From: Haematococcus lacustris
Lineage: Eukaryota > Chlorophyta > Chlorophyceae > Chlamydomonadales > Haematococcaceae
NCBI GenBank assembly: GCA_030144725.1
Contig: JASKMD010000028.1
Coordinates: 4,573,919-4,637,918 of the forward strand
DNA: 64,000 nucleotides
Reading direction: 5' to 3'
Shown here: one piece after another, positions 33,340-45,134 of the stretch
How the letters are laid out: each line of letters starts with the position of its first letter
Position numbering within the stretch: position 1 is the stretch's first letter
Notes under the pieces: generated by a model
What the model was told of the DNA's origin: nothing
Database searches by the model: none
What the model saw: the letters and a program-made list of their open reading frames with translations, nothing else
Program-made: the position numbers and the translations under genes

Positions 33340-33918
33340 CACAGGTAAGCTGGCTCTGGCTCCCGCCTTTTCCGCCCTTGCTGCGTCCTGCTGCGCTCGG
33401 CGCTCGGCGCTCGTCGTGCTTAGAATGCCCAGACTCGAATAACTGCGAGCGGCACAGAGCGCAAGCACAGAGCGCCACGGCACTGTTGCACACAAAAAGC
33501 ACGAGCAACCCTGCACGCACAGCGACGTGACCAACCTGCGCTGACCACGGCCTCACGCTCGGGGCCTCACGGACCACGCTGGAACATGGCATGACAATGC
33601 GGGGCGTGACAGTGGCTCACCCTCGACGACGACTCCTTAACCCAACCCCCCTCCAACCGACCCGAGCTGTCCGAAACCTCCTACCCCCGACCAGCACGGG
33701 AGAGCCTCCCCACCCCACCGCTGCATTCCCGGGGCCCTCCCCGTGCCCCCCGCGCACTCCGAGGGCGTCCGTAACCTCCCGCATGGCCCTCTGAAAAAGC
33801 GCCCGAAACCTCAGCCCTAACAAAAAGTGCTCCCAACAAACACGCAACAGCCGTATAACACCATCGCAGGTCACAAGGAGCATCACATCGCGCGGCTTCG
33901 CCGCGCCAATAGAGCTTC
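33340..33918. other. Intergenic stretch, no gene recognised
   Basis: GC-rich with short inverted motifs (CGCGCGGCTTCGCCGCG near 33888). It is the left flank of SINE copy 2 and originally continued directly into 45702, since the SINE and the gypsy inside it are later insertions. Confidence 0.6.
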
Positions 33919-33927
33919 GCCTACGTA

Positions 33928-34028
33928 AGGGGCTGGCGGTGAGGCACCTCCACGCGGTGGCCCTGGTAACAATCCGCGTTGACTTCGGTCGCACGGATTG
34001 GCGAAGCTACCTCACCACCGCACCCAGC
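33928..34028 (+). mobile_element. SINE-like retroposon, copy 2, 5' part
   Basis: Matches 5451-5551 of copy 1 with about three mismatches. Its own TSD CCTACGTAA lies at 33919-33927 and 45693-45701. The copy is split by gypsy-2 at CACCCAGC; the remainder is at 45135-45692. Confidence 0.9.
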
Positions 34029-34433
34029 TGTAACAGTTCACAGGCCTAGCTAGGATGCATGGAACAGGCTGCATATTTTCATTGTAGGATCTCCATGCAG
34101 GATCTTGTGAGATTTGATTTTGCATCGTCTTGAGAGGAGTCCAGATGGTTTTTCAACACTTGTTTACAGAGTTAACGACAGACCCACATTGTAAGCACAG
34201 TCATATAACGCTGTCTCTACAGAACATCGAATTGCAGCCTCCCGGCCGCCATCGCATCTGATCTTCCCTGGACGAGTATCGTTCACCGCGTCGCGTCCTT
34301 AAAGAGTACGCTACCAATAGTAGTAGTCTAGCAACGCGTCAAATCAGCTACTGTTGTGTTGTCGCTGTAGTGCCGCCAGCCGTGCAAGCCGCTAATTAGC
34401 CATGCACCCCAGCGACCCAGCAGCACTGTTACA
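34029..34433 (+). repeat. Gypsy-2 5' LTR
   Basis: 405 bp, identical to 44730-45134 but for about three bases. Followed by TTTGGTTTCCTCAG, where the primer-binding site should be; not matched to a tRNA. Confidence 0.95.
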
Positions 34434-34664
34434 TTTGGTTTCCTCAGTTCGATCATCGTGACCTGTTTGCGCAGTGGTCCACAAGCGATCCGGAGACTGG
34501 ACGGTCGACGACATCCTCAATAGCGAGGACCCGGACGACCCAGCGGCCACCGCTGAGCCTGCTTCCAGAGCAGAGAAGCCTGCTCCACGAGCAGAGAGGC
34601 GTTTCACGCCTATTCCCATCCCGCACTTCGCGGAGGCACAGCCGCAGGCAACTGCGAGACCTCC

Positions 34665-37600
34665 CAATCAAGTCTCCCGGTAAAAGTTCCCCCTGTACGG
34701 GGGAAGTTTGTTGGCTGTAGATGGGGGAAGTTTTAAATTGCCCAACCGCGCTTCTCGACAAGCACGAGCGACTAGCAACCCATACTACGGCTTGCTGGGC
34801 TCCATTGCAAGCTGTGACGCGCAACCTGGACGGCCCAGAGGTGGTCACTGGGGGCGGTTACTGTAATCGTTGATGAACGGCCGCAGCGATGCCGACCACA
34901 AGCCGTCCCTTAACACCAGCCGACCCACTCCCGTACACGCAGGAGTTATGACCCCGCCGAGGCAAGCGAGGACAACGCACAGCTGAAGGACAGCAAGAAG
35001 ACACGCGTGAAGCTGAGCTAGGCGCGGGCCAGGCGAGCTACAGGTGAGATGGTTAGGGTAATACCTAGCCACTAACACATTAGGGGCAGCACTAACAATT
35101 CGCCCCTTGCATTACCCTTGCCATAACTCTGTTGTTGTGTGCCTATACATGCAGGCCATCCACAATAACAGTTCAAGGAGACCCCAACAACTTAGAACGG
35201 CAAGACCGGCGACCCGACGCCCAGCCCCACCCCTCGCCGCCGCAGCCCAGCCCTGCCCTACCCCCTCCCAGCCCTGCTCAACCCCCTCCCAGCCCTGCCC
35301 CACCCCCTCCCAGCCTTGTGTTGCCCCTCCCCTCCCTGCCCAGCCCTGCCCCACCCCCTTTCAGCCCTGCCCCACCCCCTGCCAGCCTTGCGTTGCCCCT
35401 CGCCGCCGCAGCCCAGCCCTGCCCCACCCCCTGCCAGCCCTGCCCCACCCCATCCCAGCCCTGCCCCACCCCATCCCAGCCTTGCGTCGCCCCTCCCCTC
35501 CCCTCCCTGCCCAGCCCTGCCCCACCCCCTCCCAGCCTTGCGTTGCCCCTCCCCTCCCTGCCCAGCCCTGCCCCACCCCCTCCCTGCCCTGCCCCACCCC
35601 CTGCCAGCCCTGCCCCACCCCATCCAAGCCCTGCCCCACCCCATCCCAGCCTTGCGTCGCCCCTCCCCTCCCCTCCCTGCCCAGCCCTGCCCCACCCCCT
35701 CCCAGCCTTGCGTTGCCCCTCCCCTCCCTGCCCAGCCCTGCCCCACCCCCTCCCTGCCCTGCCCCACCCCCTGCCAGCCCTGCCCCACCCCATCCAAGCC
35801 CTGCCCCACCCCCTCCCAGCCTTGCGTTGCCCCTCCCTGCCCTGCCCTGCCCTGCCCTGCCTGTAGGTGTGTGGCAGTGCAGTCTTCAGGTAGCAGCAGG
35901 CTGCAGGTTTGCTGCAGTGCATGTGCAGCAGCAGCAGGCTGCAGTGCATGTGTTACAGTGCATGAGCAGCAGCAGCAGCAGGCTGTAGTGCGTGAGCAGC
36001 TGTGCAAGGACAGCAGCAGCAGTGGATGGGCAGCAACAGCAGGCTGTAGGTGTGTGGTAATGCAGGCTGCAGGTAGCAGCAGGCTGTAGGTGTGCTTCAG
36101 TGCATGAGCAGCAGCAGCACTACTAGGCTAAAGTGCATGTGCTGCAATGCATGAGCAGCCGCAGCAGCAACAGGCTGTAGTGCATGACCAGCAGTGCACA
36201 GGGCACAGGACAGCAACATGTGCGGTGTGTGTCTGGTTGCATGCATGCTCATTTCAGGCATAGATCTGGCATGGTCTGCGGTGGTCTTGGTAGCTTTATG
36301 CAAATGAAGGCATGCAATATGCGGTTGTTTAACCATGCCATTGCTTGTGTAGCCGCATATGGACACCACATTGGTTGTGTAAGACAATTCCCCCGGTGAT
36401 CGGCAATTGCAACTCGAATATCAGGGTATACAATAGACCTAGCGTACTTGACCGTGCCAGTTGCAGCGTCGATGTAATACCGCGTGGTGGCATATGGTTG
36501 GGTTTGGTGCGGATCACTGCCAGGCCTGCACTTGCTACGCATGACCGTGATGCATACATGCAAAGGGGGTATGTAGCAGGTGGCTACCACGTTTGCAGCT
36601 TTAGCGCATCACCACGTGGTGGTGTTGTCCATACAAGGGGCATGTGGCGCACCACACCCTAGCATGTGGCTGGATCTGGTGAGCCTCCAGTATAGGTACC
36701 ATCCATGGTCCAGCTAGCTGTGACACATTGGGTGTGGATCACTGCCAGGCCTGCACTTGCTACGCATGACCGTGATGCATACATGCAAAGGGGGTATGTA
36801 GCAGGTGGCTACCACGTTTGCGGCCTTAGCGCATCACCGCGTGGTGGTGTTGTCCATACAAGGGGCATGTGGCGCACCACACCCTAGCATGTGGCTGGAT
36901 CTGGTGAGCCTCCAGTATAGGTACCATCCATGGTCCAGCTAGCTGTGACACATTGGGTGTGGATCACTGCCAGGCCTGCACTTGCTACGCATGACCGTGA
37001 TGCATACATGCAAAGGGGATATGTAGTAAGTGGCTACCACGTTTGCGGCCTCAGCGCATCACCGCGTGGAGGTGTTGTCCATACAACGGGCGTAGGTATC
37101 ATTTGAGAAGAGGATACACGGCTAATGACCAGCACCGTTTTCTTCATTACATCTTGACCATTCACAGCTTACAAATCACGTTGTGTGGCATGGAACTGAA
37201 GGGAAGCTCAGGACAGCCTTTTGAAAGCTTTTGTACCATGCAACATTCTTCTCAGATGGGCTCAAAGTTGCTGCTGATTTCCAATACACGACTGCACTGC
37301 CACACACCTACAGCCTGCTGCTGCTGTCCATGCACTGCTCATGCACTACAGCCTGCTGCTCTTGCTGCTGCTCATGCACCGAAACACACCTACAACCTGT
37401 TGTTGCTGCTGCTCATGCACTGCAGCAAATGCACCGCAGCCTGCTGCTGCTGCTCATGCACTGAAGCACACCTGCAGCCTGCTGCTACCTGCACTGCTAC
37501 ACACCTACAGCCTGCTGTTGCTGCCCATCCACTGCTGCTGCTGTCCTTGCACTGCTGCTCATGCACTACAACCTGCTGCTGCTGCTGCTGCTGCTCATGC

Positions 37601-39182
37601 ACTGTAACACATGCACTGCAGCCTGCTGCTGCTGCACATGCACTGCAGCAAACCTGCAGCCTGCTGCTGCCTGAAGACTGCACTGCCACACACCTACAGG
37701 CAGGGCAGGGCAGGGCAGGGCAGGGAGGGGCAACGCAAGGCTGGGAGGGGGTGGGGCAGGGCTTGGATGGGGTGGGGCAGGGCTTGGATGGGGTGGGGCA
37801 GGGCTTGGATGGCGTGGGGCAGGGCTGGCAGGGGGTGGGGCAGGGCAGGGAGGGGGTGGGGCAGGGCTAGGCAGGGAGGGGAGGGGCAACGCAAGGCTGG
37901 GAGGGGGTGGGGCAGGGCTGGTCAGGGAGGGGAGGGGCGACGCAAGGCTGGGATGGGGTGGGGCAGGGCTGGGATGGGGTTGGGCAGGGCTGGCAGGGGG
38001 TGGGGCAGGGCTGGGAGGGGGTGGGGCAGGGCTGGGCAGGGAGGGGAGGGGCAACACAAGGCTAGGATGGGGTGGGGCAGGGCTGGCAGGGGTGGGGCAG
38101 GGCTGGCAGGGGTGGGGCATGTCTGGGAGGGGGTGGGGCAGGGCTGGGCAGGGAGGGGAGGGGCAACGCAAGGCTGGCAGGGGGTGGGGCAGGGCTGGGC
38201 AGGGAGGGGAGGGGCAACACAAGGCTGGGATGGGGTGGGGCAGGGCTGGCAGGGGTGGGGCATGTCTGGGAGGGGGTGGGGCAGGGCTGGGCTGCGGCGG
38301 CGAGGGGCAACGCAAGGCTGGCAGGGGGTGGGGCAGGGCTGGGCAGGGAGGGGAGGGGCAACACAAGGCTGGGATGGGGTGGGGCAGGGCTGGCAGGGGT
38401 GGGGCATGTCTGGGAGGGGATGGGGCAGGGCTGGGCTGCGGCGGCGAGGGGCAACGCAAGGCTGGCAGGGGGTGGGGCAGGGCTGAAAGGGGGTGGGGCA
38501 GGGCTGGGCAGGGAGGGGAGGGGCAACACAAGGCTGGGAGGGGGTGGGGCAGGGCTGGGAGGGGGTGGAGCATGGCTGGGAGGGGGTGGGGCAGGGCTGG
38601 GCTGCGGCGGCGAGGGGTAGGGCTGGGCGTCGGGTCGCCGGTCTTGCCGTTCTAAGTTGTTGGGGTCTCCTTGAACTGTTATTGTGGATGGCCTGCATGT
38701 ATAGGCACACAACAACAGAGTTATGGCAAGGGTAATGCAAGGGGCGAATTGTTAGTGCTGCCCCTAATGTGTTAGTGGCTAGGTATTACCCTAACCATCT
38801 CACCTGTAGCTCGCCTGGCCCGCGCCTAGCTCAGCTCCACGCGTGTCTTCTTGCTGTCCTTCAGCTGTGCGTTGTCCTCGCTTGCCTCGGCGGGGTCATA
38901 ACTCCTGCGTGTACGGGAGTGGGTCGGCTGGTGTTAAGGGACGGCTTGTGGTCGGCATCGCTGCGGCCGTTCATCAACGATTACAGTAACCGCCCCCAGT
39001 GACCACCTCTGGGCCGTCCAGGTTGCGCGTCACAGCTTGCAATGGAGCCCAGCAAGCCGGAGTATGGATTGCTAGTCGCTCGTGCTTGTCGAGTAACGCG
39101 GTTGGGCAATTTAAAACTTCCCCCATCTACAGCCAACAAACTTCCCCCGTACAGGGGGAACTTTTACCGGGAGACTTGATTG
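34665..39182. mobile_element. Foldback element with about 1.5-kb inverted arms and 7-bp TSD
   Basis: 4518 bp between GACCTCC at 34658-34664 and 39183-39189. Ends are CAATCAAGTCTCCCGG in inverted orientation and the arms match for about 1.45 kb (left, to 36115) and 1.75 kb (right, from 37425); length differs because of Gly/Pro-type minisatellites (CCAGCCCTGCCCCACCCC) and CTGCTG repeats inside the arms. The outer 450 bp of the arms are unique sequence. The centre (36120-37420) is non-coding with 225-bp repeats. No transposase, so non-autonomous. Long arms and 7-bp TSD do not decide a superfamily. Confidence 0.88.
36511..37092 (+). repeat. 225-bp tandem repeats, 2.6 copies
   Basis: Units start with GGATCACTGCCAGGCCTGCA at 36511, 36736 and 36961 and are nearly identical. 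They contain CCACGTTTGC and GGTGTTGTCCATACAA. They form the loop of the foldback element and contain no gene. Confidence 0.92.
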
Positions 39183-39541
39183 GACCTCCGCCCCGCAAGG
39201 AGCGAGACTTCATACCACCACGCCAAGAGCGAGGTACATCAAGTACGGCAGCCCAAGCTCCAGCACCACCACAGCTCCGCCACCACCCTAAACGTCAGTT
39301 CGAGCAAGACTGCCCGCGCTGCAAGCACTACAAGCAGACCGCTGACCAACTACACGCCGTCGACCGAGCTCTAGAGAAGGAGAAGGATAACCTATACGCC
39401 TTGCTCAAGCAACACACGACGCCCCAGAATCCAGGTGCTGCGGCACAGCCTATTGTCATCAACACACAGCCGCAGCCGCATCCCAACACAGCATTTGTGG
39501 TAGCACGCAGAGCTCGTAAGGCAGCCAGGATCCAGCCATAG

Positions 39542-40579
39542 ATGGAGACCCAGGCTCAGGCTTATGACCAACCAGCCACACCGGACATGTTAACAGTCAT
39601 GGCTGCCTTGAATGCATTGCGGGCTGAGGTGCAAGTAGTGTCACAAAACAATGCCGTGATGCAGGCATTGCACTATCTTACCACTCCTGCCCCTGTCCCA
39701 CCCCCCCCCACTCCACCCCCACCCCCAGCTGTACACACTGCCTCATCAGTGCAAGGCCTGATCAAGTTGAGTGAAGTGAAGGAGTTTGATGGCAAGGGTG
39801 ATGTGAACAGCTTCCTTTTCCAGGTGGAGGACATCTTTTCTTTGTATCACAGTTTGTCTGATGAGCAGAAGATTGTGAGCACCAGTGTAAGATTGGATGG
39901 CCTGGCTAAAGCGTGGTACCGTTCAGTTCGAGGTGACCCTTCCCTGTTCCTCTCATGGAGCACCTTCACAGCAGGACTAAGAGCAGCCTTCCGGACTAAG
40001 TCTGAGGTAGCTAAAGCAAGGGACCAGCTGCACGATGCCTCCCAGAAAGCCAACCAGACAGCACTCTCATTTGCCACACAGCTGAGACACCTGTTCCTTC
40101 AGATCCCTAACATAACTGAGGATGAGCAGCTAGACCGGTTCCGCCGAGGCCTGCACCCCACCCTGCGTGCCATGGTTGACATCCATGCACCAGAGACCTT
40201 TGCCAACGCTGTAAACATAGCTGTGGCTCATGATTCAGCTTACAGAGACGCTGGCATGTCCACTGCAGTTCCAATGCAGCTGGGTACCATGAAACAGTCC
40301 AGGACACCTTGGCATCGCAACTCACAGCCTGCAGCACCATCTACACGCCCTGCAGCCTACAACACCGCACCAGCCAAACCTAAACCTGAGTGGCGCCCGC
40401 TAACTGCAGAGGAAAAGGAGCAGTACACAGCCAACAACAAATGCACATTCTGCCGCAAGGAGGGCCACATCCTGCGAGACTGCACGCATCCCAAGAAGAA
40501 TCGCTACAGGGATGGATTCCAAAAAAATAGCTTGCGCGGCATTAACCTGCCGCGAAGTACGCCCAGCAAGCCAAGCTGA
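39542..40579 (+). CDS. Gypsy-2 gag: capsid and zinc knuckle
   Basis: 345 residues. The capsid-like domain runs from about residue 75 to 240 ([59 protein letters not shown]) and the zinc knuckle [14 protein letters not shown] is near residue 300. It is open from ATG to TGA. The last 68 bases overlap the pol frame (from 40512) in the +1 register after a run of seven A, so pol expression would need frameshifting or a separate start. A 30-bp duplication (GAAGTACGCCCAGCAAGCC) lies at the overlap. Confidence 0.92.
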   Translation: METQAQAYDQPATPDMLTVMAALNALRAEVQVVSQNNAVMQALHYLTTPAPVPPPPTPPPPPAVHTASSVQGLIKLSEVKEFDGKGDVNSFLFQVEDIFSLYHSLSDEQKIVSTSVRLDGLAKAWYRSVRGDPSLFLSWSTFTAGLRAAFRTKSEVAKARDQLHDASQKANQTALSFATQLRHLFLQIPNITEDEQLDRFRRGLHPTLRAMVDIHAPETFANAVNIAVAHDSAYRDAGMSTAVPMQLGTMKQSRTPWHRNSQPAAPSTRPAAYNTAPAKPKPEWRPLTAEEKEQYTANNKCTFCRKEGHILRDCTHPKKNRYRDGFQKNSLRGINLPRSTPSKPS

Positions 40580-42408
40580 GACCACCGAAGTACGCCCAGC
40601 AAGCCAAGCTGAGACCCACGAAGCAACCGCAGCTGTAGAGCCTAACCCGCGATTTCGCATCACAAAGCTCAGCAGCGCTGCAGACCAGGCTGACGCCGAC
40701 CTTCTTATCTTTGCGGGCTCTTACAAGGGCCATCCCACACGCATCTTGATAGATGGAGGAGCGACTGCTTCGTTCATAGACACCGACTTTTGCACACGCC
40801 ATGCAGTCGACACAGCCACAAAGCATGACCCTGACTGGATCCGTCTTGCTGATGGGCACCAGCAGGAGAGCACAACACTCATCCCTGACGCTCGTATCAG
40901 AATGAGCACTTACAAGGGAAAGCAGACATTGCATTGCACCAAAATGCACGGCTTTGACATCATTCTAGGCAAGCCGTGGCTGGCTGAGCTTAACCCACAC
41001 ATTGACTGGAAACGCAACATCATGACCTTCAAGCACGGTGGCAAACGACACACACTCAGGGCACCACCACCTCCTAGGGACCCTGACCGAGGCCGCTACA
41101 CCATCAGCACATCTGGCTTGTATGCCGCTGTCCGCACCAAGCAACCCATGTTCCTTGTCAACATCACGCCAGCTGACACTGCTCCAGCTGAGAAGCATCC
41201 GCACCAGGTCATGGACTGCACGACCATCCTCCAGGACTACGCCTCTGTGTTCCCAAACGACCTGCCAGCTGGCCTGCCACCCCAGCGTGCTGTAGACCAT
41301 CACATTGACCTGGAGCCCAGCCACCGTCCACCGGTGAGAGCCACCTACAACATGTCCACCTGTGAGCTTGCAGAACTCAAGAAGCAAATCACAGAGATGC
41401 AGGAGAAAGGGTTCATCAGGCCTAGCACATCACCATATGGCGCAGGCGTGCTGTTTGTGCGCAAGAAAGACGGTACCTTCCGCATGTGTGTCGACTACAG
41501 GCCGCTCAACAGGATCACAGTCAAGAACAAGTATCCCTTACCTCGGGTAGACAACCTGTTAGACCGCCTCCACGGAGCCACAGTGTTCAGCAAAATCGAC
41601 CTTCGCCAGGGGTACCATCAAATCCGCATCGCCCCTGAGGACATTCCCAAAACCGCATTCCGCACACGCTATGGGCATTTCGAGTTTACAGTCCTGCCAT
41701 TCGGCTTGTGCAACGCACCTGCCACTTTTCAGCGCCTCATGAACGACATTTTCCGCAAGGAACTGGACGACTGTGTCATTGTGTACCTTCTCACGCAACC
41801 AGCAAGAGCACGCACAACATCTGCGACGGGTACTAGACCTGCTGCAAGAACACAAGCTCTACGCAAAGCTATCAAAGTGCGAATTTGGCCTGGACAAGAC
41901 AGAGTTCTTAGGCCACATCATTTCATCTGCCGGCATTGCATGCGACCCTGCCAAGGTAGCTGCTGTCGAGACATGGCCTGTTCCTACCACTGTGCATGAT
42001 GTGCGCAGCTTTCTGGGACTTGCTAACTTTTACCGCCGCTTCATCAAGAACTTCTCTGATATAGCAGCACCTCTCACTGCATTGACTCAGGCTGATGGGC
42101 ATGACAAGCAGGGCAAGGTGACATGGACCTCTACCCAGCAGTCAGCTTTTGATGCTCTGAAGCATGCACTCACCACTGCACCGGTGCTCATTGCACCAGA
42201 CCCCACACAACCATACACACTCCGCTGTGACGCCTCTGGCATTGGCGTTGGCGCCGTTCTCACACAAGGCACAGGTCCTGTTGAACGTGTAGTAGCTTAC
42301 CACTCTAGGAAGCTGCTCCCAGCAAAGAGAAACTATCCCACCCATGAGCAAGAGCTACTCTCTTTGGTGGAGGCACTCAAGGTTTGGCGTCACTACCTCC
42401 TAGGCGTC

Positions 42409-42488
42409 TTCACCCTGCTCACTGACACTTCACCCTGCTCACTGACACTTCACCCTGCTCACTGACACTTCACCCTGCTCACTGACAA
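42409..42488 (+). repeat. 20-bp tandem repeat inside RNase H
   Basis: Four copies of TTCACCCTGCTCACTGACAC. The normal gene would have one. Three extra copies add 60 bp, but the shifted registers inside the array meet a stop codon. Confidence 0.95.
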
Positions 42489-43928
42489 CTGGGCAAACAA
42501 ACATCTGCAAACACAGCCACGACTTGATAGCAAGCGCCAAGCTCGCTGGATGGAAATGCTAATATTCCAGGCAAACACAACGTGGTGGCGGACGCGCTAT
42601 CCCGTAGGCCTGACTATCACGTGTATGCTCACATCATGCAGCTGCACACACTCAAATCGGGCACCGCCCAGGGCACAGAACACTCGCACGTCTCTGTCAC
42701 CCAACAAATCCTGAGCACTGTCGGCACCACCGCCGCAGCTGACGCACAGTACCAGCATCACTTCGCTGCTGTACTTGCTGGCAAAGCACGCCAGTTCGAA
42801 ATCGAGGGCAGTCTGCTGTACCACACAGGCCGGGGGCTCCGCAGGCTTTACATCCCTGCCGGCCCACTGCGCACCGACCTGCTACGTGAGGCACATGACA
42901 TACCCATCTCTGGTCATCTCGGTAGGGACAAGACATACCATCGTCTATCCCGCCATTTCTTTTGGCCGCGCATGTCAGCATCGGTGCATGACTATGTCCG
43001 CACCTGCAACAGCTGTCAGCGTAGCAAGACCAACACATCTAAACCCATCGGCTTATTGCAGCCTCTACCTATCCCCCAGCACCGTTGGGAGCAGGTCAGC
43101 CTCTACTTAATCACCCAGCTGCCTGTTTCATCTACTGGAAATGATGCTATCGTCGTTTTTGTGGACAAGCTAACTAAAATGATCCATGCCGTGCCTACCA
43201 CCACTTCTATCACTGCACCCGCATAGGCACGTCTCTTCTTTGACAACGTTCTCCGGCTGCATGGCCTGCCAAAGGTCATTGTGTCAGACCGAGACCCACG
43301 CTTCACATCAGCCTTCTGGCAAGAGCTCTTTCGACTGACTGGAACCCATCTCAACATGTCTACTGCCAACCACCCTCAAACCGACGGGCAGACCGAGCGT
43401 GCTAACCGGACGCTCGAGGACATGCTTCGCAGTTTCGTATCACCACACCACGATGACTGGGATGAGCACCTTACCGCTGCGGAGTTCGCTTACAACGCGT
43501 CGGTGCAAGCCAGCACAGGCTTCAGCCCTTTCCGCCTAAACTCCGGGCAGGAGCCACACACGCCATTGTCCTTAGCGGCACCCACTGCAGGCGCAGCTAC
43601 AGCCGACAGTGAGACTGCACCGGCATTCCTGGAGCGCATGGCCAGAGACATCACAGCTGCAAAGCAGCACCTGCTGAAAGCTCAAGAGAGGCAGGCCAAG
43701 CAAGCAAATGCCAAGCGCACAGAGCACACATTCCATGTTGGTGACCAGGTTTACCTGGCTGACAGCTTCTTTGCACACACATCACCTTCCAATGCGCGAG
43801 CAGAGCATGCCACACACAAATTCACACCCAGGCAACATGGTCCATTCAAAGTCCTGGAGGTCGTCACGCCAGTGGCACTAAAGCTGGAGTTCCCAGAGGT
43901 TTGGAAGAACATCCACCCTGTCGTGCAC

Positions 43929-44273
43929 CACTCCTACAACTTAGTCCCTGCGTTTGTCCCTGCGTTCTACCGACCTTGTCCGATCGGGCTGAAAATTTGA
44001 TAGATGGCAGTTTTCAGAAAATAAAACATATTTTTCAAGAAAAATATGTTGAACAATCCAAAAGCTGCTGCGCTGTGGCCCGCAACCTATCCCTGCACTT
44101 ATCCCTGCACCTACGACCCAGGGCCACAGCGCAGCCGCCTTTGATTTTTTCAAAATACTTTTTCTGAAAAATATGTTTTATTTTCTGCAAACTACCATCT
44201 ATCAAAATTTCAGCCCGATCGGACAAGGTCGGTAGAACGCAGGGACAAACGCAGGGACTAAATTGTAGGAGTG
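43929..44273. mobile_element. CACT-ended MITE, copy 2
   Basis: 345 bp with inverted ends CACTCCTACAA and long foldback arms like 6749-7096. TSD CAC at 43926-43928 and 44274-44276; removal restores the gypsy-2 frame HPVVH to VSHVKLH, supporting 3 bp here. Confidence 0.88.
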
Positions 44274-44729
44274 CACGTGTCCCATGTCAAGCTTCACAAT
44301 GACGGCTCCGCCTTATTCCCCACACGCAACCCTGCTCCACCGCCAGACCCTGACATCATCGATGGCGAGGCACATTATGAGGTGCAGGAGATCAGAAACC
44401 ACCGCTTCCTATGAGGGGCATTGCAATTGCAGGTGAAGTGGAAGGGACACCCGGACCACGAGAACAGCTGGCTACCATACGCTCAGCTGCAAGAAGATCT
44501 CTCCAAGGGTTTCCTCAACAAGATTGTGAAGGCATACGAGAGGCGCACTAAGCAGCCTAGAACATGGATGAAGTTTAAGTCTTAGCCTGCATGCATGCTT
44601 GCTTGTCTTGCCTGTCTTGCATGTCATACCTGTCTTGCCTGTCATGCATACTTGCTTGCTGATTACTTATGACATGATGTTTTTCAACAGACACGCTCCG
44701 GGACGTAGCTCTTTCGGAGTGGGGGAGAG

Positions 44730-45134
44730 TGTAACAGTTCACAGGCCTAGCTAGGATGCATGGATTAGGCTGCATATTTTCATTGTAGGATCTCCATGCA
44801 GGATCTTGTGAAATTTGATTTTGCATCGTCTTGAGAGGAGTCCAGATGGTTTTTCAACACTTGTTTACAGAGTTAACGACAGACCCACATTGTAAGCACA
44901 GTCATATAACGCTGTCTCTACAGAACATCGAATTGCAGCCTCCCGGCCGCCATCGCATCTGATCTTCCCTGGACGAGTATCGTTCACCGCGTCGCGTCCT
45001 TAAAGAGTACGCTACCAATAGTAGTAGTCTAGCAACGCGTCAAATCAGCTACTGTTGTGTTGTCGCTGTAGTGCCGCCAGCCGTGCAAGCCGCTAATTAG
45101 CCATGCACCCCAGCGACCCAGCAGCACTGTTACA
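44730..45134 (+). repeat. Gypsy-2 3' LTR
   Basis: Follows the purine tract GTGGGGGAGAG. See 34029-34433. 44586-44729 is the 3' untranslated part. Confidence 0.95.

Larger units (their letters stand above)
34474..39541 (+). pseudogene. Gypsy-2 gag N-terminal region, split by foldback element
   Basis: First part 34474-34664 (SGDWTVDDILNSEDPDDP, acidic, then Pro/Arg-rich) and second part 39190-39541 (PRKERDFIPPRQERG, then CPRCKHYKQTADQLHAVDRALEKEKDNLYALLKQ, a CXXC followed by a likely coiled coil). Removal of the foldback and one TSD joins them in frame. The second part ends with TAG at 39539-39541 directly followed by ATG of the main gag in the same frame, so this is either a nonsense mutation or a leaky stop. 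The exact start is unclear; no upstream ATG fits. Confidence 0.7.
40512..44585 (+). pseudogene. Gypsy-2 pol: protease to chromodomain, catalytically dead
   Basis: Protease with DGGATASF (Gly where Ser/Thr is usual) near 40755; RT opens normally ([25 protein letters not shown]) but the YxDD box near 41787 is deleted together with a frameshift; RT/RNase H continues from 41790 ([25 protein letters not shown]). A 20-bp unit repeated four times at 42409-42488 creates a stop in RNase H. Integrase from 42582: zinc module (HLGRD to CNSCQRS), first catalytic Asp replaced (SLYLITQLP where SMDLI is usual), TAG near 43224, then DRDPRFTSAFW and HPQTDGQTERANR. After the MITE the chromodomain continues from 44274 with a TGA at about 44412 and ends at 44583-44585. 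Confidence 0.92.
34029..45134 (+). mobile_element. Gypsy-2: decayed Ty3/gypsy chromovirus with 6-bp TSD
   Basis: LTRs at 34029-34433 and 44730-45134 (405 bp each, TGTAACAG to TGTTACA, about three differences). TSD CCCAGC at 34023-34028 and 45135-45140; the intact target is visible in SINE copy 1 as CACCCAGCGGTATATAAA. A 4518-bp foldback element (34665-39182) and a CACT MITE (43929-44273) are nested in it. The LTRs are nearly identical but the coding part carries an RT active-site deletion, stops and a missing integrase Asp, so the copy was probably mobilised by another element's enzymes or the damage is very recent. Confidence 0.95.

Noticed and set aside
35107..38740. Pro-, Gly- and Ala-rich open frames in the foldback arms
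   Set aside because: They arise from C-rich minisatellites and appear as mirror images on opposite strands in the two arms.
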